64,000 bases of DNA from Ceratobasidium sp. AG-K (Eukaryota; Basidiomycota; Agaricomycetes; Cantharellales; Ceratobasidiaceae), in assembly GCA_037039685.1 (NCBI GenBank), contig JAWNGF010000001.1, positions 1,302,001-1,366,000 on the forward strand. The letters are read 5' to 3'. How positions within the stretch are numbered: the first letter of the stretch is position 1; every line of letters begins with the position of its first letter. Both the position numbers and the translations under genes were made by a program. This document shows positions 46,808 to 58,011 of the stretch, one piece after another. Under the pieces are notes generated by a model that saw only the letters and a program-made list of their open reading frames with translations, made no database searches and was not told where the DNA came from.

Positions 46808-49335
46808 ATGTCTGCTCAGCCCGAGTCGTTCGGATTCCAGGCAGAGATCAGCCAGCTGCTTGATCTCATTATCAGTATGTGTTGCCACCACTGAGCCTCG
46901 GCTCTTACTGACGCGTCTGCAGACACCTTCTACAGCAACAAGGAGATCTTCCTTCGTGAAATCATCTCCAACGCCTCTGATGCACTCGACAAGATCCGCT
47001 ATGCGTCCTTGACGGACCCTTCGGTCCTCGAGACCGAGAAGGATCTCTACATCCGTATCACCCCCAACAAGGAGGAGAAGACCTTGACCATTCGTGATAC
47101 CGGTATTGGTATGACCAAGGCCGACCTCGTCAACAACCTTGGTACCATCGCCAAGTCCGGCACCAAGGCAAGTCATGTGTCGTGATCAGTGGCTAGCAAG
47201 TACTGACCACTATGTACAGGCGTTCATGGAGGCCATGCAAGCTGGTGCCGATATTTCCATGATTGGTCAATTCGGTGTCGGTTTCTACTCTTCGTACCTC
47301 GTTGCCGAACGTGTCCAGGTTATCACCAAGCACAATGACGACGAGCAGTACATCTGGGAGTCGTCTGCTGGTGGTACCTTCACTATCACCCCTGATACCG
47401 TCAACGAGCCTCTCGGCCGTGGTAGCGCCCTCAAGCTCTACTTGAAGGAGGATCAGCTCGACTACCTCGAGGAGAAGAGGATCAAGGATATTGTCAAGAA
47501 GCACTCCGAGTTCATCTCTTACCCCATCCAGCTCGTTGTCACCAAGGAGGTAGAGAAGGCGAGTCGACATGTATGCGCATATTTCGACTCTCGCTAACAA
47601 TCCTACAGGAGGTTGACGATGATGAACCCGCCGAGGAGGTCGCCGAGGGCGAGGAAAAGCCCAAGATTGAGGAAGTCGAAGATGAGGAGGAGAAGAAGGA
47701 GAAGAAGAAGAAGAAGGTCAAGACCACCGAGACCGAGAACCAGGAGCTCAACAAGATGAAGCCTCTCTGGACTCGCAATCCTCAGGTACGTTGATCTCAG
47801 TTCAGCGATCGACACGATTATTGATACCCTTTCTAGGACATTACTTCCGAGGAGTATGCTTCGTTCTACAAGAGCTTGAGCAACGACTGGGAGGAGCACC
47901 TTGCCGTCAAGCACTTCTCCGTCGAAGGTCAGCTCGAGTTCAAGGCCATCCTCTTTATTCCCAAGCGCGCGCCGTTCGATCTCTTCGAGACCAAGAAGAA
48001 GCGCAACAACATCAAGCTCTATGTTCGCCGTGTGTTCATTATGGACGACTGCGAAGATATCATCCCCGAGTACCTCAACTTCGTCAAGGGTATGCACAAT
48101 TGCTCTAAGCTCTGAACGTATACTTATCTTTGGTCTAGGTATCGTCGACTCTGAGGATCTTCCTCTGAACATCTCTCGCGAGACCCTTCAGCAGAACAAG
48201 ATCTTGAAGGTTATCCGTAAGAACGTCGTCAAGAAGTGCCTCGACCTCATTAGCGAGATTGCTGAGGATAAGGATAACTTCAAGAAGTTCTACGAGTCCT
48301 TCGGCAAGAACCTCAAGCTCGGTATTCATGAGGACTCGAACAACCGCTCCAAGCTTGCCGAGTTCCTCCGCTTCTACTCGACCAAGTCGCTTGAGGAGCA
48401 GATTTCCCTCAAGGGTACGTACAATTTTACTAAATGAGGAGTCGCTTGTAATAACACCGCCGATAGATTACATCACCCGCATGCCCGAAATCCAAAAGTC
48501 GATCTACTACCTCACCGGCGAGTCTCTTTCCTCGGTCCGCGACTCTCCCTTCCTTGAGGTTCTCAAGAAGAAGGGCTTCGAGGTTCTCCTGCTCGTCGAC
48601 CCCATCGACGAGTACGCCGTCACTCAGCTCAAGGAGTTCGAAGGCAAGAAGCTCGTGTGTGTCTCGAAGGAGGGCCTCGAACTCGAGGAGACCGAGGAGG
48701 AGAAGGCCGAGCGCGAGAAGTTGGCTTCGAGCTTGGACGACCTCTGCAAGGCCATCAAGGATGCACTCGGCGACAAGGTTGAGAAGGTTGTTGTCTCCAA
48801 CCGTATCACCGACTCTCCTTGCGTCTTGGTTACCGGCCAGTTCGGCTGGAGCAGCAACATGGTACGTCGCTTCGCATATCAATTTTAAATTCATTTGCTA
48901 AACGTACTTTGTATACAGGAGCGTATCATGAAGGCCCAAGCCCTCCGTGATTCGTCCATGTCGTCCTACATGGCCTCGAAGAAGACCCTCGAGCTCAACC
49001 CCAGCAACGGCATCATCAAGGAGCTTGCCAAGAAGGTTGCCGAGGACAAGGCCGACAAGTCTGTCCGGGACTTGACCTTCCTTCTTTACGAGACCGCGCT
49101 CCTTACCTCTGGATTTGTTCTTGAGGAGCCGACAAGCTTCGCCAAGCGCATTCACCGCATGATTTCCCTCGGTCTCGATGTGGACGAGGATGAGGCTGCG
49201 CCCGCTGCCGCTTCGGGCATTGAGGAGGTTCCGGCCACAGAAGCTGCGGGCGCGAGTGCGATGGAGGAGTGAGTCCCTTGTTGCCTCTTCTCCGATTCAA
49301 GCGCTGACCATATTTGCCTTAATAGAATCGACTAG
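46808..49335 (+). CDS. HSP90: Cytosolic Hsp90 chaperone
   Basis: ATP-dependent chaperone dimer for kinases, receptors and other clients. It starts [20 protein letters not shown], followed by the ATP-lid segments [40 protein letters not shown] and [14 protein letters not shown] charged linker ([20 protein letters not shown]) precedes the middle domain ([20 protein letters not shown]). The C-terminal dimerisation domain includes [20 protein letters not shown]. The protein ends ASAMEEID, completed across the last intron: GA/gtgagt ... aatag/A-ATC-GAC-TAG, with the stop at 49333-49335. One internal intron (47559-47608) appears to use a GC donor; a 38-nt GT-AG alternative would add ASRH. Reads MEEID, not the usual MEEVD, at the TPR-docking site. 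Confidence 0.97.
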
Positions 49336-49837
49336 ACGCTCTCGCGGTGTTTTTTTCGCTTTCTTATTTGTCGGGACTGTGCTTGCATTCATTGTCATCG
49401 GTCATTTCCTTGTATCTACTTATCAATTGCAATTATGTGAAGATCATCCATTGTGCGTGACGAAATGATCAGTTGGGGCGTGTGCCGCCGATACAGACAG
49501 TAATCGTGGGTGTTCGAGGCTGTTCACTAGTAGGGAATGTGGCTAGGCCGTCGACGTTGGTTATCGCTTCCTTCATCCTGCTGGTAGCGGTCCCGTTCGG
49601 GCCGTGGTGTGCCTCTTGATGGTCACGGGCTGAAGATTAGACAAATAGACTTACTAGTAACACTAATTATAGCCCACCGTCGCCGCTCGCGACATGTGCA
49701 CTGGCACATGATGAGCTCCCGCAGCCTCCATTTTACCGAAGAATTTCTCGCTTGACCCAAACAGTCCTTTGAGCCGATGAACGACGCACTATTTAATCTG
49801 CATCTGAAAGCGAAGGCACATTCTCAAACAACCATTC
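49336..49837. other. Intergenic region, HSP90 to pectinesterase
   Basis: About 500 bp. HSP90 3' UTR then the pectinesterase promoter, where ctatttaatc at 49789-49798 is TATA-like. No gene seen. Confidence 0.5.
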
Positions 49838-51132
49838 ATGTTTCGTCCCTCCATACTTAGCCTAGTTGTTGCGCTTACCTGGGTATCCGGCATCCAATGC
49901 GTATCATCGCCTCCTTCAGGCGCGATTACCGTAGGGACAGGAGGGAAATACTCAACTTTGGCAGCAGCGTTGGACGATACAAGCAGGTGTGCCTATTTCA
50001 ATTTCAGGCGATCTCGTGTGGCTCCTTGATGAATGCTTTTATATATCGCAGCAACATCTACTTCGTCTACTCTGGCAACTTTACGGGGCAGGTTTCGATT
50101 AGTCGTGCCAACATCAAAGGTAAGTACCGCGCATATATCCTTATTGCATAGCTGAAATACTGACTCAATTAAAGTATATGGTCAAACTAACAACGCAACA
50201 TCCTATGCCCTGAATACCGTCACATTCACGGACAATGTGCCAGCATCGACCGCTGGAAGTGATGCTCAAAGCGCAACTATCCGCGTACTTGCAACGGGTG
50301 TGAGGTGCGTGTTAATTCGGCTGAATTATTCAGAGCCAATAGTTTCTATGGCAAGCTAGCTTGTACAACCTCAATATCTTGAACACTTATGGAAAGCCTG
50401 TCGAACAATCTCAAGCCATCGCGTTATCCGTTGAAGCCGGACAATTTGGATGCTATGCTTGCCAGATTAAAGGGTATCAAGATACGCTGCTCGCTCAAAA
50501 TGGTGCGCAGTTCTATGGTCGAAGTTACGTTGAAGGGTGAGAACTCGCCAAAACTCAATCCTAGACTCTGAAAGGCTGACCTGCGGATCACGACCGTTTG
50601 AAGTGCCGTCGACTTCATATTTGGGCAACACGCATCGATTTGGATAACCAAGTCAATCATTCATACAATTGGAAACGGATATGTGACTGCTTCTGGCCGG
50701 TCGTCGGCAGACTCCAACTACTATGTTATTGATTCTTCCGAGGTGACGGGCGGAGGAAAGCAGTACCTCGGTCGTCCGTGGAGGCAGGTTTGTTCTTGCA
50801 GTGCACCTCTGATAGCTGACGTGAGAACGACAGTGACTATGCACGCGTCATCTTCCAGAACAGTGAGATTGGCTCGCATGTTGTCGCTGCGGGCTGGTCG
50901 GTGAGTGCTGTCCTATGGCTATATCTTCGACCTTGACTGATAGCTCATGGCGCCTTAGCAATGGTCGACGTCTACCCCAAATACAGACCATGTGTTGTTC
51001 GGCGAGTACAATAATAACGGAGGTGGTGCTTGGAGAACTGGAAGAGCATCATTTGCAGCGCAACTCACTGCGGGAGTATCAATTTCAACGGTTTTAGGGA
51101 GCACAACTTGGGTAGATAGCGTATACATGTAA
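49838..51132 (+). CDS. Secreted pectinesterase (pectin methylesterase, CE8)
   Basis: Removes methyl esters from plant pectin, preparing it for lyases and polygalacturonases. The signal peptide MFRPSILSLVVALTWVSGIQ is followed by SGAITVGTGGKYSTLAAALD, the usual first CE8 strand. Catalytic motifs: GYQDTLLAQ with the first Asp, EGAVDFIFG with the nucleophile Asp (joined across an intron at 50537), and YLGRPWR with the Arg. SQAIALSV precedes them. The end is TVLGSTTWVDSVYM with TAA at 51130-51132. Several introns of 50-70 nt. About 320 aa, typical of fungal CE8 enzymes, and complete. It points to a plant-associated or plant-degrading lifestyle. Confidence 0.93.
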
Positions 51133-51583
51133 ATTACGCTCTTCGTGGGCAATTAAGGCCTTATCAAGAACTCACATGTTTGATGCGATTAGCCATGACG
51201 TTATTTCTCCCGGAAACCTTCACGTGGGCTGTCAACCCCAACTCTTCTGTGCTGAGCCCGGCAACCAAGTATGTCCGGCATTTTATTTATAACTGTAATA
51301 CATAGCAGTAATCGCGCATATGATCTCACGTCCTGAGCTCAGTGGGCAGTCCGATAGGCCAGCACATGGTAATCGAAATACCCGAAAAGTGTCTTCCGCC
51401 TGCATGATCACCGCGGTTGCGGCCATCGACACCGCACCGGCGGCTCCGCTACCTTGCGCTCCGGGTGCTCTCTGACCGGCGATGGTGACGCTCGTGCCTT
51501 CAAAAGGAGTGCCGTAGCGTGCTTTCTAGCTCGGATACCGCTCTCCCTCTCTTCAGCTCTGCTTCACCATCGTCTGAAACCCG
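51133..51583. other. Intergenic region after pectinesterase
   Basis: About 450 bp with no recognised gene. It contains one CACGTG at 51221-51226, far from any obvious start codon. Confidence 0.45.
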
Positions 51584-52453
51584 ATGAACTTTACTTCGAG
51601 GTCAAACTACTTCACTGATGCGAACCCGGAAGGCAATTACCAGTTAATCTCTGGGTACGAGGTGGGCTCAACTTACAAGAGCGAGGTAAGCTTGCAGGCG
51701 GCTCCAGGTGTATGCAAACCGAGCCTCACAAATGTCCAGGATTATTCGATTCGTCCTAGACCAATTCGTCGACATTCGTCTCGAAACGTTTTACTAAAAG
51801 CGGACCGACGCAAAAACTGTTCAAGTCAAGCATGTGTTTGCATGGCATCCCCCACAACTCCTCGTAGTTTGCTACCCAAAGGGGTCTGCGAGTGCACTCT
51901 CGATAACCTCCCCTACCTACCCCGTGACTATGGCGACAGCGTGCTGCCTCACGATCTATACTCTGCCCTTGAAGAGCTCGAATTAGAATCGTCGCTCAAA
52001 GACTTTCAGCCGCGTGACCGGCGTTCAACGAGGACCTCAGCGCGTCACATCTCCGAAGCTTCTCAAAATGGGTCTTCCACCCCCCGCTCGCGTCTCCTAA
52101 TCCGCTTGAAGATCCCTCCTACTGGTCGGCGTGCCCCGAGGATGGATCGTTCCGTGATGGTTGACTCGGAGCTCTCACCTGCTTCTTCAGCCTCGTCATC
52201 GCCTTACGGTTCTCCAATAGGGCGTCGCTCGCCTACGCCGTTTACTCGCCGGGATGCCGATACCGATATCTCAGCTTTGTATCTTGCACAGCAATCCGAC
52301 CCATCTATGCGAGACATATCCGCCGATCTGGACGAGGAGATGTCAACTGAGCCCTTAGGGCCAGAGGGACACGAGTCAGGTACCATGCGATTCAAAATGA
52401 CGGACTCTATGTGGGGACGTCACAGCTCAAGGAAGTACCCCCGGTTCCCTTGA
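51584..52453 (+). CDS. Hypothetical Ser/Arg/Pro-rich protein
   Basis: A single 289-aa open frame. The first 86 residues look poor as protein and may be 5' UTR; an in-frame ATG at 51842 (MASPTTPRSLLPKGVCECTL) is an attractive start. From there: DNLPYLPRDYGDSVLPHDLY, SALEELELESSLKDF, then a disordered basic and Ser-rich segment (SPASSASSSPYGSPIGRRSP) and an acidic end (DISADLDEEMSTEPLGPEG). No domain is recognised. It could be a lineage-specific regulatory protein. Intron-free, unlike its neighbours. Confidence 0.5.
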   Translation: MNFTSRSNYFTDANPEGNYQLISGYEVGSTYKSEVSLQAAPGVCKPSLTNVQDYSIRPRPIRRHSSRNVLLKADRRKNCSSQACVCMASPTTPRSLLPKGVCECTLDNLPYLPRDYGDSVLPHDLYSALEELELESSLKDFQPRDRRSTRTSARHISEASQNGSSTPRSRLLIRLKIPPTGRRAPRMDRSVMVDSELSPASSASSSPYGSPIGRRSPTPFTRRDADTDISALYLAQQSDPSMRDISADLDEEMSTEPLGPEGHESGTMRFKMTDSMWGRHSSRKYPRFP

Positions 52454-52583
52454 GATCTTTGTTACATTTTTGTCATGATTTATACCTCCTATGCCCTTGA
52501 TTATGCCCTGCGCGTTTTTTGCCTTTGATCCTATGTAATTTCGACTCATTGTAGCATATATGTACATCAGATTTGATACTGGA

Positions 52584-53673
52584 CTAAAGTTTGCTCTTGG
52601 GCACATCAGGGCGTGGGCCAAGCCATTTGTACTCCTCTCCGAGCCTACATTTCGCGCATTAGCCCGACCAACATGCAAAGGCCATAAACTCACCACCACG
52701 CAATATTTGAAAACCGATCGCTTCCTTGGCCTAGAGTTCAGCAAGGGACTGGGGTAGATGACGACACTAGACATACCGAACCACGAGGATGTGGTACCAT
52801 CGGCTCGGCGTACAACAATCCAGGGAAAGCCGAATGCGCCGTAATCTTCGACTAGCTTAGCCGATTCGGTCTTCATGAGATCCTTGATTTCCTGTGATTG
52901 CGAGCGAGCTATTATAGCTAAGAGCTTGTCTTCAGGAACAAGGTCCGGTACTAGACTTCCGAGAAACGCAGGATCAGAAGGCGGTGTCTCGTGTTCAAAC
53001 ATTCGAGTCTACGTGGAGGAGTCAGCACATAAAAATTGAGAGATTTTGGCCGGCACTTGCATAAAGACGCCGGGTTACATCTTCCAACTCCTTAGGTGAA
53101 GCCACGTCCTTGTATACACGAAGAAAACGAGCCACTTGGATGGTGTTTGGTGGATTGTTATTCCAATTGACATTGATTTTCACTAATATGTGGATCAGCA
53201 AGACAACCGGTAAGATAAGGTGCATGTGCTCACATCCGGCCTCTCCCGCCAAACGACCAATGTCCGTAACCTGCACCCTTGTAGTTCGGTACCGTATAAT
53301 ATACCCGGGCTTTAAGCTCACCATGTAATCACCCTTGCGCTTCACTGTCATAGGTGGCCGGTTCTGTTACCAACAGATGAGCCTTGACAGCCAACGGGAA
53401 AGTATGAGAGGACTCACCCCCGCTGCAACCATTACGCCACCCAGATAAATCTATCTCACAATAGCTTAGCCGAGAGTTATTATTCGATAGGTTATCACCT
53501 ACGGGATTTAACTCAAGGTCCATATTCCACAACTCGCGATACCTAGAGGCCGGTTAATTCCAACAACCGGTGTCTAACGCTGTTCCCTACCGCGAAAGTG
53601 TCTCAAAGGCGATGTAAGAAAACGGGGAAACGACATCATAGTACAATTTGATCGAAATGCGAGGAGGAACCAT
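52584..53673 (-). CDS. Kappa-class glutathione S-transferase / DsbA-like protein
   Basis: Thioredoxin-fold enzyme of the GST-kappa/HCCA-isomerase family, often mitochondrial or peroxisomal. Exon 1 is MVPPRISIKLYYDVVSPFSY then IAFETLSR (ATG 53673-53671), the typical DxxSPFS active-site opening. It continues YRELWNMDLELNP, then IYLGGVMVAAG, NRPPM, and VNWNNNPPNTIQVARFLRVY. The C-terminal half includes KLVEDYGAFGFPWIVVRRAD with the conserved FGFPW-type cis-Pro loop, then SDRFSNIAWWLGEEYKWLGP and the end RPDVPKSKL, stop at 52586-52584. The last junctions join cleanly. About seven exons. Family call firm; substrate unknown. Confidence 0.88.
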
Positions 53674-53789
53674 GGTAGAGTGTGTTGTCTACTGTATAGC
53701 GGATGCCTGTTACCCCACGCTGAGTCCTGGGCTCGTATTTGTACTGTTCGGTAAACAAGCGTCTCCGAAGCCGAGTCGCGACCGGCGTT

Positions 53790-53795
53790 CACGTG
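53790..53795. promoter_or_regulatory. CACGTG upstream of GSTK
   Basis: Hexamer within gttcacgtgatt, 117 bp upstream of the ATG (minus strand). Confidence 0.4.
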
Positions 53796-54092
53796 ATTAA
53801 TTTTAACTCGTACCCCCGCATCTGTCCGAGAGACATTCAGTTTTTGAACATGATGCACGAACAGGTGATCCGCGACACATGCGTGGCGGGGTCCTCGTGC
53901 TTGCCTCGGGCTGCGTTGCTCCGTAGTGACCAAGCGCCCATGACCAAGTTAGTTACTTTGATCGTACGTCGAAACAAAGTGGTCGACTGCCGTTTCCACC
54001 TTTGCAAGAGCGTGCCTGCGGTGTCCTTGTGATAAAATGCTGGAGTACTCTGGAATGACCGTGATTCGTCATTCCGAGTGTGGCCCATGACG

Positions 54093-54098
54093 CACGTG
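54093..54098. promoter_or_regulatory. CACGTG upstream of OM14-like gene
   Basis: Hexamer within cgcacgtgac, 92 bp upstream of the ATG. Confidence 0.4.
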
Positions 54099-54189
54099 AC
54101 AAAACGTCATTGGCGACGTCACTGGCGTACCCTGGAATTATATAAGGTTGCTCAGTCCAAGATGATCTACAACTGCTCGTCTGCTCACC

Positions 54190-55150
54190 ATGTCTTACGC
54201 GTCCGTCACCGCTCACAACGCTCCTCCTTCGTCTCAACAGCCCCGACCTGACCCGAACCTCCTCACCACCGAAAGAGATGTCTCTGGCGGTTCTCTTCCC
54301 GATGTTTCTCGCAGCGTCAACGTTGCCCCATCGGATTTCAAGTCGAATCCTCACGTAAGTATGCACGTTAGACTCTCAACGCGTATCCTAACGTGTGCTA
54401 TCAGACTGTGACCTCGGAAACCACCCCAGCCCACTACGAATCGTCCGATGATGAACAGGGCAACCGCACCGGCTCTTCCAAGAAGCGTGCGGCCAAGGAC
54501 CGCGCGCGCAAGTCCCTTCATGACGCAGAGGAAGAAGGTCTGTACCTCTGGGAGCAATTCAAGGAGCGCGTCCTCCGCCCAGGTACTGCCGGTGGAATTC
54601 TCGGTGTCGGTGAGTTTAGCAGTTCACGCGCATGATGCATGATCTAAATTCACCCTTAGTCAACGTCGGTCTACTTGCGTTTGCTGGTCGTGAGTTCTAC
54701 ACCAAGCCTCATCTCCGCAGCAACGCGCGCGCAATTGGCATCACTGCCGCGACCGCTCTTGGATTGCTTGGTGCTGAAGGTGCTCTGCCGAGGCCTACGT
54801 CAAGACGGAAGCGGGCAAAAAGGAGAAGGAACGTGCCAAGAAGGAGGGTGCTGCTCTTTACCGTCAGACTCGGAAGTCGTTCTTCGGCCGGGCGTCCTTG
54901 GTGGACTGGTTGGCGTTCTCAACCTGGGGATCCTCGGCGGCGTTGGATACGCTGCGTACTTGAACTGGGATCAGCCTCGCTGGGATAGGCGTACCGTATC
55001 TGCCATCTCCGTTGGGTTGTTGACCCTGGCTGCTGGTGAAGGGTGAGCTTGGATATTCTCGCCAATCGATGTATGCGCATAAACTGACCCCATGTTAACA
55101 GATACTTGGGCGAGCAATACGTAGAAAAGGAGCTTCCCAAGCGTAAATAG
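54190..55150 (+). CDS. OM14-like mitochondrial outer-membrane protein, two apparent 1-base deletions
   Basis: Begins MSYASVTAHNAPPSSQQPRP, the opening I associate with basidiomycete proteins carrying an OM14-type C-terminal domain (from memory). Residues 70-105 are charged (SSKKRAAKDRARKSLHDAEE). Hydrophobic segments follow: GTAGGILGVVNVGLLAFAG and AIGITAATALGLLGAEG. The reading frame is then lost twice. SAEAYVKTEAGKKEKERAKK lies in a second frame (after about 54779-54790) and EVVLRPGVLGGLVGVLNLGI in a third (from about 54871). The final intron rejoins to YLGEQYVEKELPKRK and TAG at 55148-55150. One missing base at each point restores a continuous protein with a third membrane segment, LGILGGVGYAAYL. 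Assembly error is more likely than a dead gene. Confidence 0.75.
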
Positions 55151-56301
55151 ACTAATGATTATGAATGCTACGACTGTAAAGCGCGAAGAATCATTCTCCC
55201 CACTTAGTTGTATTTTATCTTGTAATGTACTACAAGCTGTTGTATGTCATCACTGGGATCCAATTGCTTTAATCTTTTGGCGTGTGATGTACCCCGCGTG
55301 CCCCAACATACGGATGTCTGAGCAGTAGTAGCACCACAATAGCCAACACGCCGAATATGATTTGGCAATGGTCGAATCCGCGTAGTTATGTGTGCTTGGG
55401 CTTGCGAAGACTTGAGCCATTAATTCACCCAGTCATGGTCGGTTGAAGTAGAGAGTGTCTTTCCTAGGAGAACGCAATTATCATGGCCATTCACACTCAT
55501 ACAAACTCTAAGCACTGATATTTTGATCTATCGGGTATACCAACTAAACTATATGCGTGAGCACACCAGCTACCCTTTCAGCGCAACCTTTCCGTCCCCC
55601 CTCCCACATTAAAGGAGTTCCCCAAAGTAAACAAGGTTAGCTTCGACTACGGTATTTCATATAGAAAACCTGATCGGCTTGTAAGGGCCCCAGTCTGCTG
55701 TAATGGTTGCGCTCAGCCACCAGCCGGGAACCCCCACATCCGGGAGCGCGCGCGCCCTCCTGTTTTGATGTTTTATCTCCAGTTCCACAGGATTCGCCCT
55801 AATCTCAATCCAAGGTGAGGTTCCAACCAAGGCTCCAAAAGGGTATCTAGTCTGGCCATGGGTTGTCCGGGTTGTCCAGGTTGTCCAGATGGTGGAGATG
55901 AAAGACCAAAATCCAGGTTGTGATAGGATCCTACGGTTGTCCAGTAGCTAGTGGGGGTTGGGCGGTAGAAATCAACCCGCACGGAGAGGCTTTATACCTA
56001 TGAGCTCAGGGGTTAGGAGGCTTAGCCCAAACAGGGCGGGGCTTTGTCTGAGTTGTAACTCTATCGCGAGTATCCGTAGGGCGTTGGTGATGGCCGCATA
56101 CAACATGGTCCATCCCGGAGTTCTTAATCGTGGGGGCACTATACGCCATTTTACGGTAGTAGTGAGTCATCACACTGGTACGTATGGCCCGCGAGACAAT
56201 ACAGGGAAGGCTATGAATCAAGCCCAATTTGAGCGTGTCCAAGTCACATGACCGAGGGCATCAAGCGCCCAACACTTATTTGTGAGAGCACAAACTCCGA
56301 G
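55151..56301. other. 1.15-kb intergenic region with a short tandem repeat
   Basis: No gene recognised. 55861-55887 holds three tandem copies of a 9-bp unit (ggttgtcca or ggttgtccg), with another copy at 55935-55943. Confidence 0.5.
55861..55887 (+). repeat. 9-bp tandem repeat ggttgtcc(a/g) x3
   Basis: Three adjacent copies with one variable base; an isolated fourth copy lies about 50 bp downstream. Microsatellite-like. Confidence 0.7.
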
Positions 56302-57872
56302 ATGCTCTCCACTCGCTTTGCTCATCAGGCCCGAATCTCTCTGCCCAGTCGAAATCTAAAAGCTGTACTGAGATGCCGGAGGGAAGTTATGCAGGTGGCT
56401 AGAGGTGGTTTATTGACCCAAAGAAAGTATTCGTCTGGCCAAGGCAAGTGCATTTATCCAAAACTCTCCTGCCAATAATTATGATTTACCGGAGGTGTCA
56501 GGAGAATACAACATAGAAGGACAAAAGTACCCTAAAGACGAATGGTCCAATGTTCCGAACGCAATCCTATCCAAGGTTCCTCGTAGGCTGCATCTGCAAG
56601 ACGGCCATCCCATCAGCACACTTCGAGCACTCATTGAATCTCATTTCACCGGCTTTTCCCACCTCAACTCGCTGTCCCCGGTCGTAACGACCAAGAAAAA
56701 CTTTGACGATCTAGGATTCGGTCCTGATCACCCTGGGAGGAACAAAACCGATACCTATTATATCAATGAAAAAACGGTCCTTCGTACGCATACGTCGGCG
56801 CATGAGGTCGAGGTATTCAATGCTGGGGAGCGAAAATGGCTATTGACAGCCGACGTGTACCGCCGCGACGAGATTGACCGAAGTCATTACCCAGTCTTTC
56901 ACCAGATGGAGGGATCTCGAGTTTGGAGGCGCACCGAGGAGGATATGGCCGCACTTGCTGCCGAAAACGCCCGTCGACTAAAGGAACTCAAGGCGGCCGA
57001 TATCATTATCGAAGATGATACCGTTGTAGGATCCCAGAATCCATATCAACCCGAGCACAACGAAGAGCACGCCGCCCTTGTCGCAGCCAACCTCAAGCAC
57101 TCACTCAATTCAATGATTCTGAAGCTATTTGGCGGACAAACTCGAGGGGAGCCTTTGAAAGTACGATGGATAGAGGCCGAGTTCCCCTGGACGACGCCTA
57201 GCTACGAAGTTGAAGTATGGTTTCAAGGGAAGTGGTTGGAGATTTTGGGGTGTGGTGTTGTAAAGGAGCCGACACTCCTTCGAGGGGGTAAGTTTCTGGT
57301 ACTACAGCTATTCTGGGATACTGAGTGTCTATACAAGGTGTCAATGATAGTATTGCATGGGCGTTTGGCCTCGGCCTCGAGAGAATCGCTATGGTTCTGT
57401 ACTCCATTCCCGATATCCGCCTATTCTGGTCAACGGATCCACGATTCGAAAAGCAATTCACTCAAGGGAAGATATCGACTTTCCAACCGTTTTCCAAGTA
57501 CCCCGTTTGCTGGAAGGACCTTAGCTTTTGGAAGAACGACCGATTCCATGAAAACGACTTGTGTGATATTATCCGAGATGCTGCGCCCGACCTTGCAGAG
57601 GATGTTACTCTAGTAAGTCAGGCGGATTATTACCAGAATCGGCACTAAATATTCGCATATAGATTGACAAGTTTGAACATCCAAAAACCGGCAAGACGAG
57701 TCTGTGCTATCGAATTAACTACAGGTCGATGGAGCGGTTAGTAGTTTACCAACTGATCCTCCAACATGCTCACCTACGGACTTACAGTTCCTTGACCAAC
57801 GAGGAGATAAATGCTCTACATCAAAGTGTTGAGCAGCGGGTAACAAGCGAGCTTGGATTGAAGATCAGGTAA
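56302..57872 (+). CDS. MSF1: Mitochondrial phenylalanyl-tRNA synthetase
   Basis: Charges mitochondrial tRNA-Phe as a monomer. The start chosen ([20 protein letters not shown]) gives an Arg-rich presequence. An intron with a GC donor (56444-56501, starting gcaagt) joins SSGQG to [20 protein letters not shown]; the GT alternative breaks the frame. Class II motifs: [32 protein letters not shown] and [20 protein letters not shown] (motif 3). The anticodon-binding FDX-ACB domain is [20 protein letters not shown] followed by [14 protein letters not shown], ending [14 protein letters not shown] at TAA 57870-57872. About 450 aa. There is an extra charged segment ([19 protein letters not shown]) between motifs 2 and 3, as in fungal enzymes. 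Confidence 0.94.
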
Positions 57873-58011
57873 CAAGATAGACCTTTGGGCTACAGCGAAT
57901 GGAGGTTGATGTATTGAAAGTGGCATAAATACAATGATTAGATGAATAATAACAGATGATCTTCATGTACATCAATTTTGAACGATGGAATACTTTTAAC
58001 AATCCAGTCAA

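Larger units (their letters stand above)
53674..54189. promoter_or_regulatory. Divergent promoter GSTK / OM14-like
   Basis: About 516 bp with CACGTG at 53790-53795 (117 bp from the GSTK ATG) and 54093-54098 (92 bp from the OM14-like ATG), plus a TATA-like tatataa at 54139-54145. No gene found. Confidence 0.5.
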
